From Parietichytrium sp. I65-24A (taxonomy: Eukaryota > Sar > Bigyra > Thraustochytrida > Thraustochytriidae), in contig BLSF01000067.1 in assembly GCA_012862575.1 (NCBI GenBank), forward strand, positions 62,001-126,000: a DNA stretch of 64,000 nucleotides, given 5' to 3'. The notes under the pieces are model-generated. The model was not told the DNA's origin, ran no database searches, and saw only the letters and a program-made list of their open reading frames with translations. Within the stretch, counting starts at the first letter, position 1; each line of letters opens with the position of its first letter. Position numbers and translations under genes: made by a program. Shown here in pieces: positions 41,995-51,137 of this stretch.

Positions 41995-43146
41995 AATTGT
42001 GTGAATGATTGATCGACACAACAGCGGAGGATCGTAAATGAACAAAAAGTCCCAAAGTGTTTTCCGAAGTAATTTCTTCGAAATTCACACTCTTAAAAGA
42101 GGCTTGCCTCGGGCGGCTCTCTTTTTCAAAATCGCAAAACTAATAGCAGCCGAATGCGAGATGCTCAGAGCCGCGTGAAGCTTGATAACGGCGACTCTAC
42201 CCCTGATACTCACATCAATACCTGTCTTTTCCGTGGACTGTGGCCACACCGTGTGACTCCGGCACAATAGTCGCACGTCTTAGTCTTGCTGTGGATCGTC
42301 TGTGGGGACGAAAGAGGGAGAGAGATGGATAGGCTTGCGTGGCTTTTCGCGCTGGCTCACTGGGACTTCAAAGACTTCAAAGATTTACTCTCTAAAGATA
42401 TTTTTTACCTCTACCACAGTATTAATAGAGGGCAATGGCGAACGGGTACTCGCTCATAGTAAGGCACTACTAACATATCAGTGAATTTTGACTGCAGCAA
42501 TGCGCGAGATGGTGGTTGCCTGCGAGTTTACTGCTGTGATAGAAAGACCAACCGTGACGTGTACTACGCAGCCTCACGCAGGGGATTGCTGTGGAGTGCT
42601 CTTGGGCACGTGTCGAAAGAGGAAAACAAAAAAAGTTGATTCTGAAACTCTTTGACGAAACTCACTCCGAGTTGGACTGTGCTGCAGGCCGGCTTCAGCT
42701 TGGTGCATTTTCCTCCCTCTCTCTTTCCTTTCCTTCTATCTTTCACAGTCAAACCTGTTTTCTCTTTTGGATTGCGCACAGCCAAAGCTTTCAGCTCTCC
42801 GCAACGTGACTCGCACGGTCGCTTGCTCTTCAGTTACAAAGAGTCCGAGGAGCCCGAGGCCAAGGCTTCAGTCGAGCCAAACCATTTACTTCAGAATGCT
42901 TGGCAACTTTCAAGTCAACAAAACCCAAAGAAATAATTCAACAAACGAAATCGAGACGAAGAAAAAAGGATCGAAGAGGAGCTAGTCCGAACCTTGTCCT
43001 ATTGTATATGATGGCCGCGGATTAGTGCATCCGCCCGCACTTGTTTGGCAAGGAAGTTTCGGCGAGAAGATCCGAGTGCTCTGCAATCTCTGCAAGCTCT
43101 CAGCAAGTGCGGCCACACCGTCACGCACGCTCAACAAAAAACTTCC

Positions 43147-43175
43147 GCACGGTCATGTCCTGCACATGACCGTGC
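43147..43175. repeat. Perfect 12-bp inverted repeat (hairpin)
   Basis: GCACGGTCATGT and ACATGACCGTGC are fully complementary, separated by the 5-base loop CCTGC. There is no T-run after it and no gene nearby, so a terminator role is not supported. Confidence 0.9.
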
Positions 43176-44146
43176 CGCTACCGGATCCCGCTTGGCCAGA
43201 GTAAAAGTACATGTTGCTCAATGCCCCATTCAGACTGGCTGTTTGGTTGTGATGGGATGTGATGGGTCGATTGGTTGATTGAGATTTTGAGATTGAGATC
43301 GACAGCGAAGCTTTTTACGGTAGCAGTACCTCACAGGCTATCAAAATCAGAAAATCAGGAATCAGAAAAAGCGAGCCCAAACATGGCCCACTTTTTCTCG
43401 CAGAATAATTGACAGCGTGAGAAAAGCGATAAGGTGGGTCACGGAAAACGCCCACTTTCTCCAGCCTTTGTGTCGCTTTCACGCGGCCCAGGTAGAAGCC
43501 CAGGCACAAGGGTGCGACGGTCTGCGACCCATGGTCCACGGGACGTACAGCAAAGCCGTTCCAAAAGCAGGTGCCGCGGCTTACGGATGAGATTGCGTGA
43601 GGCTCAAAGCATCTTGAATCATATTCACAGTCAGTTCAGATTATTCAGATGCTTGACGGGGAAAGAGATTAAAGGCTTGTCGACGAAACAAACAACAAAT
43701 AACAAAAAGAGATTCGAGCCAAGGACTTGGTCAAAGCACTCCAGAATCCTGAATTCACTGTCACATCCTGATACTCAACTTCTTTACACAAGTTTTGAAC
43801 CTGAACTATGCCGGACTGAATGTGAATGACAACTCTCACTGTGGCACAACCACGTTGCGAAGTTTTCCAATCCTGACAGATTCACAGTGCAACATGGACG
43901 AAGGCCGCGCGTGGTCCCTTGACATGTCCAGCTCTCTCTCTCTCTCTCTCTCTTCTCGGGGGCCAAGAGGGACACGCACATTACACCACAGCCACTTGTC
44001 AAATTGCTGCCCCAAATTGTCCACACGGTGTCTGTTAGTTGTTCTCTTGACCACTAATTGCTTGCGCCTTTTGCGCCTGCGGAAGGCAGTGAGTGAGTGG
44101 GTCCGCAAATATTCGTCATTCGGAATATCGGAAACAGCACCAAAAA

Positions 44147-44316
44147 ATGGAAATGGATGCTCCTCCTTCTCCCAAGCAAGCAACTGAGGTGAAGCGCAAG
44201 GAAGAGCTTTTGCGAGCCAAAAGTGTAAACGAGTATGTTAAAAATGATTGTCGTTGCTTTTGTAAAATTGTCAACCAATGATGAACAGTTTTAGTTACAT
44301 TAAATTGAAGCAGTAA
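44147..44316 (+). CDS. Possible small spliced gene
   Basis: Exon 44147-44232 reads MEMDAPPSPKQATEVKRKEE and continues in a charged helical style. It reaches a GTATGT donor at 44233; a 56-base intron ending GAACAG (44288) would join it in frame to 44289-44316, adding FSYIKLKQ and a stop, 37 residues in all. Without splicing the ORF ends at 44279. The composition is protein-like, but the size is too small for certainty and no family is recognised. Confidence 0.3.
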
Positions 44317-44701
44317 TCACTCTGAATTCTGATACTTCGGGAACGAACCCAAGTAGCACGCTCTCCAGCTCCTCCGTCGAACCCGCGTCTATTTGACGTA
44401 GATACCTCCCTTCCGAAGATTCGTTGGAGTCGCGCTAGTTACGTACCACTGGCATAAAAGGAACTAATTGGTTGCAAGAGATCGATCGATCATCGGGAGC
44501 GAGCAAACTATGGTTCATTGGGTTCGGAACTCGCGCGTGAACAGCGCTTCGTTCCTCAAATGTCCACCGTAAGCCGCGAGGAATGGGGTCAGTCTCGCTT
44601 GGAACCCAAGTGCATATGGCGGGCTGAGCTGGTCATCAACAAAAGAGTGCACGAGGAAACACGGTAACTCGTCAGACGAGATGCGTCGATATTGAATGTT
44701 T

Positions 44702-45775
44702 TTAGAGTCCTTTGTTGTAGTAGACAGTTGTGATCTGCTTGTTTTCGCTCTTTTCCAAGAGTTCCTGGAGCTCGGGTTCCAACTCGGAGACCTGCAATGA
44801 GCCAATCTGTGGGAAGTAGGCAACAGCGGCAGGAAGACCAAAGCCGAACGAAATGATGGTCACCAGGGTGGTGAATGGCAAAGCGAATCCGGGAGAGGCG
44901 GCGCACATGGTCGAAAACGGTGGCAGGGAAACAGTTGCTGCTGGGAGAAAGAACACTGGGATCTGCAAAAGCGCACGAGAGAAGACGGTCTCCTCGACTG
45001 CTTTCTTGGCAGCAATGGAAGATCTTTTGCCGTCAATCAGAGTGTTTCCTTCCTTGTCGGTGATGGACACGCCGCTTGCAATCTCTGGGCTCCTCATAAT
45101 GTAGCAATTAGAGCAGCTGGCGACTATGCTCGATGGGAAGGCTACAAATTTCATGAGATTCTGTGCTTGCTGAGGAGAATACCGTCTTTTGATGAACTGA
45201 CTAAGACCAAAGGCCACGGTGAGTGCAGCCCCAACGGCAGCAGAGTACGAAGTCATGAGAGTGTCGTTGGAAGTTGGCGAGCTTGCGTTTCTGTTGAAGT
45301 AGTTGACAAGAGCATTCTGGCTCTGGTTAATCCAGTTCCAAAACAACAGGGCAGGGGTGCTGCTGGAGACCATCATGGCAACACAGACCGGTCCATTGAA
45401 AGGCACATAGCCACTCATGCGGAAAGGCTCGGGGATAATCTCCTTGGTGTCAGGATGAACTGCCGATTCCACAAGTTTTCGGGCTCCCCAAAGTTCCTTG
45501 TCAGTGGTCTGCCCGCGCTCGCCTTTCTTAAATTTCTCCAAAAGTGCCTGTGCGCTCCTGATCTCGCCTTCCCTTGCCAGAAGGGTCGCTGGATCGCAGT
45601 TTGTCAGTTGCTTGGCAAACCGGCCCTTCATCGTGGAGAGATCGAACCTCTCCCCCTGCAGGGAGAATGGCGGAGCAGGCACGTTCTCCTCTACCGCGCG
45701 CACCCCAAACGCAACCGCTACGACCCCAACAGTGGCCGCGGCTGACGCCGACGCAACATTCTTCAGGCTCAACAT
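44702..45775 (-). CDS. SFXN: Sideroflexin (mitochondrial carrier-like serine transporter family)
   Basis: 357 residues, no intron. Family signatures run in order: RFDLSTMKGRFAKQLTNCDP near the N-terminus, LWGARKLVESAVHPDTKEII followed by PEPFRMSGYVPFNGPV, FWNWINQSQNALVNYFNRNA, the NCYIMRSPEIASGVSITDKE block and FFLPAATVSLPPF. Five or so hydrophobic segments follow residue 125, as in sideroflexins of the mitochondrial inner membrane; SFXN1 carries serine into mitochondria. The first 28 residues are Ala/Val-rich and lack acids. It is divergent from the homocysteine methyltransferase gene; both touch one-carbon metabolism in other organisms, though a shared promoter is only a possibility. Confidence 0.95.
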   Translation of the reverse strand: MLSLKNVASASAAATVGVVAVAFGVRAVEENVPAPPFSLQGERFDLSTMKGRFAKQLTNCDPATLLAREGEIRSAQALLEKFKKGERGQTTDKELWGARKLVESAVHPDTKEIIPEPFRMSGYVPFNGPVCVAMMVSSSTPALLFWNWINQSQNALVNYFNRNASSPTSNDTLMTSYSAAVGAALTVAFGLSQFIKRRYSPQQAQNLMKFVAFPSSIVASCSNCYIMRSPEIASGVSITDKEGNTLIDGKRSSIAAKKAVEETVFSRALLQIPVFFLPAATVSLPPFSTMCAASPGFALPFTTLVTIISFGFGLPAAVAYFPQIGSLQVSELEPELQELLEKSENKQITTVYYNKGL

Positions 45776-46440
45776 CCTGCTTCTTCACGCGTTCCTCGCG
45801 AGCTCGACGGACAGACAGACAGACAGACAGACGAAACGTACACACACGCACACCGTAGGTGTCAACAGCAGTCAAGCGCACAGTCACTCAGGCAAAAGCT
45901 CCTTCCGCGGTCCGGCGCCAGCTTTCGCGGACGAATCAACTGCTGTGCAACGCAACACAACGCAACCCACACGTATGAGACACCTTTCGAAAAATGTGCA
46001 GCGCGTCGGCAGGCGAGTGGGTTTCGTATTCTTGCCGTTCGTCTCGGTCACGTCCCGCCCAACGCAGTTTTAGGCTCTCATACAGTAGCGGGATAATTCT
46101 ACGCACCACCAAGCGTGCGGCCAGCCTTTTTCTTTTCCTCTCTGGTACTAGTACCCATTTCATCACTCATTTCACTGGAGGATGAGTAGGATGAGCTCTT
46201 GTTGTTGCATGTTGCTGCTGCTGCTGTTCCAAGTTGACGAGTTGTCGAGTTCGCAATTATCGAGTAAATTTGTGCGCCAAACTCACGCCAGACACACGCG
46301 CACTCCAGCGATGCCACATGGGAAACTAACAGCGGACAACAACCAGAATTCAGAATTAAGAATTAAGAATTAAGAATTAAGAACGAAGCGCGAGAGGATC
46401 AACATGCATCAACCCTCAGCTTTATGCTTCGCATGAACAA
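45776..46440. other. Divergent promoter between SFXN and HMT
   Basis: It contains (GACA)n at about 45811-45831 just before SFXN, ACACAC runs, and a CAGAATTCAGAATTAAGAAT tract (about 46343-46380) just before the HMT gene. No gene is seen. Confidence 0.65.
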
Positions 46441-47526
46441 ATGAACGTCCGTCTAAGCGAAGGAATGGAAAAGTGTGCAAGGATCTTTTCCGTCGCGACT
46501 GTACTGACTGTGAGTACCCCGGTTGTGCAGGCGCACAAGCGGCCGGAAGAAAGAGCGATGCACCTTCACGTCCAGCCACGCCGCGCAGTGCGCTTGCTGG
46601 ACGGCGGCATGGGCGAAGAGCTCTTTAGACGCGGACTGCAAGACGACCGCAAGACGTGGTCGGCGAGGGCCTTGGTGGAAGAAGAGATGCACAAAGTGGT
46701 CAAAGAGGCGCACAAAGCTTTCATGCTGGCCGGATCTGTGTTTGTGACGTGCAACAATTACTCTGTGACGCCGGGTTGCTCTTTCGATAGTTCTAGCATC
46801 GCCACGCTTTGCGCAGTAGCGGGTAGACTAGCTCGAGAAGCGGTTGACGAGCTCGCGTTTACCTCACGCGTGAAAGTGCTGGGCTCTTTGCCGCCTTTGG
46901 TCGAGTCATATCGCCCCGACCTGATTAAACCACACGAGGAGGGAAGAGACGTGTACAAGATTGTGGTCGAAGCTATGGACCCTTTCGTTGATGGCTATGT
47001 TGCGGAGACATTATCATCCTGCGCAGAAACGAGCCAGGCCGTCGACGCCTTGACTGGTAGCCCAAAAGATTTGTATTGCTCGTGGACCTTAAATGCGGCT
47101 GGCAAGCTTCGTAGCAACGAGCCCGTCGCTTCATCCGTGCAATGGCTGGTAAAGTATTGCGCTGAGAAAAACTGCAACTTGAAGGGCGTTTTGTTCAATT
47201 GCTGCGAACCCGAAGCTGTTGACAAAGCTCTTGACGAGCTCCGAAGCGCTGCAGTCTTACCGGCGCTTGATGAGATGGGAGTGTCTTATGGGGCATATGC
47301 AAACCGCCTCACGCCAGTAAGCGCAGAATGGTCCATGGAAACCTCCACTGCGCCACAGCCCTTTCGAAACGACTTGGCCCCGGAAGCCTATCACCAGTAC
47401 TGCGAAAGGTGGGTGTCGAAATTCGGCTGTACTCTCGTTGGTGGTTGTTGCGGAATGACCCCTGAGCATATAGAATATCTTCGTAACTCCTTTTCGGCAG
47501 CAGGCTGCCTGCAAGACCACGCGTGA
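46441..47526 (+). CDS. Homocysteine S-methyltransferase family protein
   Basis: 361 residues from ATG 46441, or 322 from ATG 46558. The TIM-barrel start LLDGGMGEELFRRG is at about residue 52. The zinc-binding cysteines are FNCCEP (about residue 258) and VGGCCGMTPEHI (about 341). TCNNYSVTPG and SWTLNAAGKLRS fit the family. It transfers a methyl group to homocysteine to make methionine, from S-methylmethionine or S-adenosylmethionine in close relatives. The N-terminal extension (VATVLTVSTPVVQA) looks like a signal peptide, but its DNA contains the GTACTGACTGTGAGTACC sequence typical of local intergenic repeats. The shorter form starting MHLHVQPRR may be the real cytosolic enzyme. Confidence 0.92.
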   Translation: MNVRLSEGMEKCARIFSVATVLTVSTPVVQAHKRPEERAMHLHVQPRRAVRLLDGGMGEELFRRGLQDDRKTWSARALVEEEMHKVVKEAHKAFMLAGSVFVTCNNYSVTPGCSFDSSSIATLCAVAGRLAREAVDELAFTSRVKVLGSLPPLVESYRPDLIKPHEEGRDVYKIVVEAMDPFVDGYVAETLSSCAETSQAVDALTGSPKDLYCSWTLNAAGKLRSNEPVASSVQWLVKYCAEKNCNLKGVLFNCCEPEAVDKALDELRSAAVLPALDEMGVSYGAYANRLTPVSAEWSMETSTAPQPFRNDLAPEAYHQYCERWVSKFGCTLVGGCCGMTPEHIEYLRNSFSAAGCLQDHA

Positions 47527-48293
47527 CATGGCTTGAACCTGCGTCCCCTGCACATGACCACTACAACTTGTACAGTAATCTACACTTCAACTCCCGTTCA
47601 CAAACCTATTCTCCATCAGTGCCCATGCATTCCGACTCAAGAGTGCCTGATTGTATCAAAACTTTGTATCTTTTTGTGTTGTTTCGAGTTTCGCCCACAA
47701 CCTCTCAGTGAACAAACTGTAAATCTAATAAAATTGGAAGGTCCACAACACCACAACATGCTCTAGCTTCAGAGCTTTCGAGGAGTGTGAAGTTGTGTGA
47801 CGTATACGCCCGCGTTTAGGGTCAGGTGCTTAAGGTGTTCTAGTAGATAGTCCTAGTAATGCCCAGCTTTCCTGAGACGAGTCTCTCCTTTCGTTGGGTC
47901 TGTCAAACGGCTGACTGAGGTTGGAGACAGAGACTCTGTCCGAGGACCCATCGAGTGCGCGCACATTGGGCCAGAGAGCAGCTTTAAAGTACGCGCTCAC
48001 TGGTCTCGCAGCATATCTCACTCTGTGCGTAGAACCCTCGCCTCGTCGCGTAGAGTGGGCCGGGCACTGCATGAGTCGTTGAGCTAAGAGCAGCACACGT
48101 CGGAGAGGGCGCCACTTGTGTGCGCGAAGGGTCGCAGGTATCGCCATCGATCGATGGCAACCAATTATGCTTCGTAAGTGTAGGCGGGAGTGAGTGATCC
48201 GCGGGCCCGAGCTTGACTTGTGTGAGATTGCGATGGAAGCAAGTGCTGACTGATGGATGGATCGATGGAACCTTGTGTTATCATTTGCGTGGG
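47527..48293. other. Intergenic region with a possible minus-strand ORF
   Basis: A 105-codon minus-strand ORF (48147-47830) begins MAIPATLRAHKWRPLRRVLL, basic enough for a mitochondrial presequence, but the rest is low in hydrophobic residues and no family is seen. Its ATG lies inside a 16-bp palindrome. Otherwise the region holds the 3' flank of HMT. Confidence 0.4.
48143..48158. repeat. Perfect 16-bp palindrome
   Basis: GCCATCGATCGATGGC is its own reverse complement. No repeat of it was seen elsewhere in the window. Confidence 0.85.
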
Positions 48294-49358
48294 ATGTATT
48301 CTAGTTTCGATGACCGCGGGAGCGACTGCTCGGACACTCCGAGGGCGAACGTGCGGTCGGGCGAAAGCGTGGCTCTTATAAAAGAAGACGATGTGTTCAA
48401 TGACTCTCGAGATGAAATGTATGACCATCAGGAGTGGCAGCATGAGGGCCCCCCTCCCTACAATGCCAAAACAGAGCACTTTGTAGACGTTTTGACAGCA
48501 TCCCCCGGCGAGAAGGGTCCGGCTGTGGAAGAAGCTCGCGGAAGCGGTGAAGCTGAATTCGGCGCCTCACATACCCATCACATATCTGCGCACGGGACAC
48601 CAACTCGCTACACATCCGTTGATAGCGAAGTGGAGGAGAGAGAAGCTCAGGACACGGTTGAGTCAACCTTGTCCGAAGTACAGGTCCCGCTCTTGGAGGA
48701 GCGAGTTTTCGGCCGCAGTAGCGAGCTGGAGAGGATTACAACGCTAGGAGCTCGGGTGAGCCCTATCTGCTGTCCGACATTTCTCTGGAACAGGCGAAGA
48801 TTCTTCTCTGCGACATTCTTCGCAGCAATGCTATTTGCCAGCCCCATGGCATTCATTCTCTTCTTTCGGTCTACGGAGCTGACTCTGACAACGGGCTCCC
48901 TCATTTTCTACTCGCTCTCGCAGACTTTGAACGTCACACAAGCGTTCAAGTTGCACAACACCAACTTTTTTGACGTGGACATAGAGTCAGTGTCGCTGAC
49001 AACATACTACTACTCTCCTTCCAATCGCCGCTATTTTCAATTCGACAATCCTTCTCCGCAGGAAGACATGGATGTGGTGGTTCGCAACTTTGGCACGGAA
49101 TCGTTCAATTTGACATATCAGCTTCAAATTAAAAGTCAGCGGGTGATATCTGCGTTGATCGTACCGTGTATGAGCGGGCAGATCGGCCTTGCTTTTCAGG
49201 GGTCGATGTCTCTGCGGTTCTTGGGCGGCATATTTCAGCAGCGATGGGGTCCGCAAATGGTGGTGGCGAATTGCACCATGTTGAATACTTCCCCTGAGGA
49301 GCAGAACTTCTTTCCAGTAATATCCAGTGCGCTGGGCAAGGCGCCCACTGAATCTTGA
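48294..49358 (+). CDS. Single-pass membrane protein with LEA2-like domain
   Basis: 354 residues from ATG 48294, no intron. Residues 1-165 are acidic, polar and probably cytosolic and disordered. A Pro/Cys patch (SPICCPTFLWNRRR) precedes one membrane span (about 180-201, TFFAAMLFASPMAFILFF). The outer domain (about 205-340) is beta-rich: LNVTQAFKLHNTNFFDVDIE, DMDVVVRNFGTESFNLTYQL. This resembles the LEA2/WHy fold seen in LEA14, NDR1-type and TMEM106 proteins, which bind lipids or tether membranes; it carries sequons NVT, NLT and NCT. The family link is by pattern, and the role is unknown. It converges on TVP23, 345 bases away. Confidence 0.7.
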   Translation: MYSSFDDRGSDCSDTPRANVRSGESVALIKEDDVFNDSRDEMYDHQEWQHEGPPPYNAKTEHFVDVLTASPGEKGPAVEEARGSGEAEFGASHTHHISAHGTPTRYTSVDSEVEEREAQDTVESTLSEVQVPLLEERVFGRSSELERITTLGARVSPICCPTFLWNRRRFFSATFFAAMLFASPMAFILFFRSTELTLTTGSLIFYSLSQTLNVTQAFKLHNTNFFDVDIESVSLTTYYYSPSNRRYFQFDNPSPQEDMDVVVRNFGTESFNLTYQLQIKSQRVISALIVPCMSGQIGLAFQGSMSLRFLGGIFQQRWGPQMVVANCTMLNTSPEEQNFFPVISSALGKAPTES

Positions 49359-49703
49359 CATCATGACTGCGGATTTCAGTCTTTTTTTTTGACCATAAAA
49401 AAGTCAAACTCGCGAAGATATACCTTGTAAAGCTCGTTGGACTTTGCAGTGCTGAAATGCAGTGGCCACATTTGACATATTGTTCCTTCATTCAGATATT
49501 TAATTTCTATCCACACTTTTCACTGCGTTCACGGCGAAAATGATTTTTTTGGGCAGAGGCTTCGGGACACTGATCAAGGAAGAAAAGACGAGTATTTTGC
49601 AAATTGAGCGCGGTGACGAACCTCGCTTGTTCTTTTCGAAAAGACAATAGCTTAAAAAAGAACAATAATATTTGGGCTCTAGCAGTCAATGATTCAGGTC
49701 TGT
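49359..49703. other. Convergent 3' flanks, no gene seen
   Basis: AT-rich trailer sequence of two convergent genes, with a T-run near 49382 and no supported ORF. Confidence 0.6.
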
Positions 49704-50519
49704 CTACACGCGAGTGCTTGTCGCAGAGGCTCCAGCAGAGTTGCCGGAAAATGCTTTGCCGATGGAATTAGTGAACGAACTCGCAAAGGCACTCATTGCG
49801 TGCTGTTGCATGGCCCCCTTCACGGAACCTTCCAATCTCTGGCGAGCATATTTGGAGCATTGCCAGTAGCCGTAAATGTTGGAGACATTCAAACCGATTG
49901 CCACCAACACGAGCAGGAGCCAGTCAAAATTCAAGATGTTGAGAAAGCCGAACAAGAGCCAAAGTACAACATTGATGTACATCGAGTACCAAAAGATCGG
50001 GTAATCTACTCCGCTGACCGAATCAGGGTCCTGAAGATGATTTGGGGAGTTAGAAAATCAGGGGCAACCGGAAAAAAGAGTTTGGATAAACAAGCAAGTA
50101 CTTACCTCTGCGGACTCGAATCTCCATTGGCTGCTGCCATCCTCTTGCACTTCGTTCCACCACCTCAGACGAACCATGAGCCTCCCGGTGACGTTTTTGA
50201 CGACCCAAAAGTCGAAGGCAAGGCATACAATACAGAGCACAAATATGACAACAAAGCTGTCCGAAAACCATTTGCCAAAAAGAAACAAGAAGAGTGCAGC
50301 AATCTTAAAAGCCACGTGGAAAACCGCTGCCACAGGGTGAGAGGACCTCTTAAACATATCCACGACGTTCTCGCCCCTACCGCTGCCCTGCTGCTGGCCT
50401 TGCTGCTGCTGGGCCGTTGCAGCTACTGGAGCGTTGCTAGACATCGAGCCACCTGGAGCATTCACTGAAATGGACTCATCGTCCAAGAAGTTCATCTCTT
50501 CGCCGTCTTTGAGTGCCAT
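49704..50519 (-). CDS. TVP23: Golgi membrane protein TVP23 (FAM18) homologue
   Basis: Two exons, 50519-50106 and 50030-49704, join in frame to 246 residues; the 75-base intron begins GTAAGT and ends TTCAG. The cytosolic N-terminus (about 1-55) is acidic and then Gln-rich (ATAQQQQGQQQGSG). Four spans follow: HPVAAVFHVAFKIAALFLFL, FVVIFVLCIVCLAFDFWVV, INVVLWLLFGFLNIL and WLLLVLVAIGLNVSNIYGYW. Family signatures are NVTGRLMVRLRWWNEV, SGVDYPIFWYSMY and YGYWQCSK. TVP23 resides in late Golgi vesicles with YIP-family proteins and affects traffic. The C-terminus (AFASSFTNSIGKAFSGNSA) is cytosolic. Confidence 0.93.
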
Positions 50520-51137
50520 CTTGAAGCCGGCGTCACTTGCACCCCCAACTGGACGCTCTTATCCCGACAAGCCTGCGAATTTCGCTCCTGCGGCCAAACA
50601 AGTCCCCCTTAATCCCCCGCTGTCTGGTGCGTGCCTGCCTTATTGTGCTCCGTCGCGAACGAGCAATTGCGCCCCAAGATGAGTCCCCACTGGCGTCGCA
50701 CAAGCGAGATAGGTTTTCTGTCTCCTTCTCATCCTGAATGGGCTGATGAGTGGAAGTCATACTGCACATCCTATCATCCCGATAGCCCGTGGGATAAGAG
50801 GCACTACTAACGCGAGAGGAGCCAGCTCTGATCGATGATCTGATCAGAGATAATTTCTGTCGGTTTCATTTGACCGATTTCATTTGATAGGAAGCCACAG
50901 CCGGTGTCCAACAATGTCAACGCGCTGGACCATATTCGTGTTTGTTTTCGTCTAGACATGCGAGTGCGTCGATTGTCGATCTGTTAAGTGCGCGCGGGTG
51001 ATATGCTGAAAAAGTTTGCATCAGAGGGGCCTGTGTCTGGCATTTGAGAACTCTTGCGGTCAAAAGGGACTGTGAAAGATCAATTAAACGCAAGGAAAAC
51101 AGATCGTTTTATTTGCAGTGATGCTAAAAAAAAGACG
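50520..51137. other. Intergenic region, no gene seen
   Basis: The promoter side of TVP23 and the 3' flank of the tyrosinase gene. Short direct repeats (TTTCATTTGA near 50864-50888) are the only structure noticed. Confidence 0.6.

Larger units (their letters stand above)
39445..44701. other. 5 kb region of mitochondrial insertion and simple repeats
   Basis: After the NUMT (39629-40111) come (GCGA)n/(GA)n at about 40227-40288, GTGGYT repeats near 40610-40642, (CTT)n at about 40941-40968, GATCACCGC repeats near 41300-41345, TTCAGAA tracts at about 41807-41826 and 41961-41997, a perfect hairpin at 43147-43175, and (CT)n at about 43929-43952. Apart from the possible small gene at 44147, no ORF has protein-like composition. 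Confidence 0.65.

Noticed and set aside
43700-43745. tRNA-like GATTCGAGCC box B resemblance
   Set aside because: The surrounding sequence does not form acceptor, D or anticodon arms.
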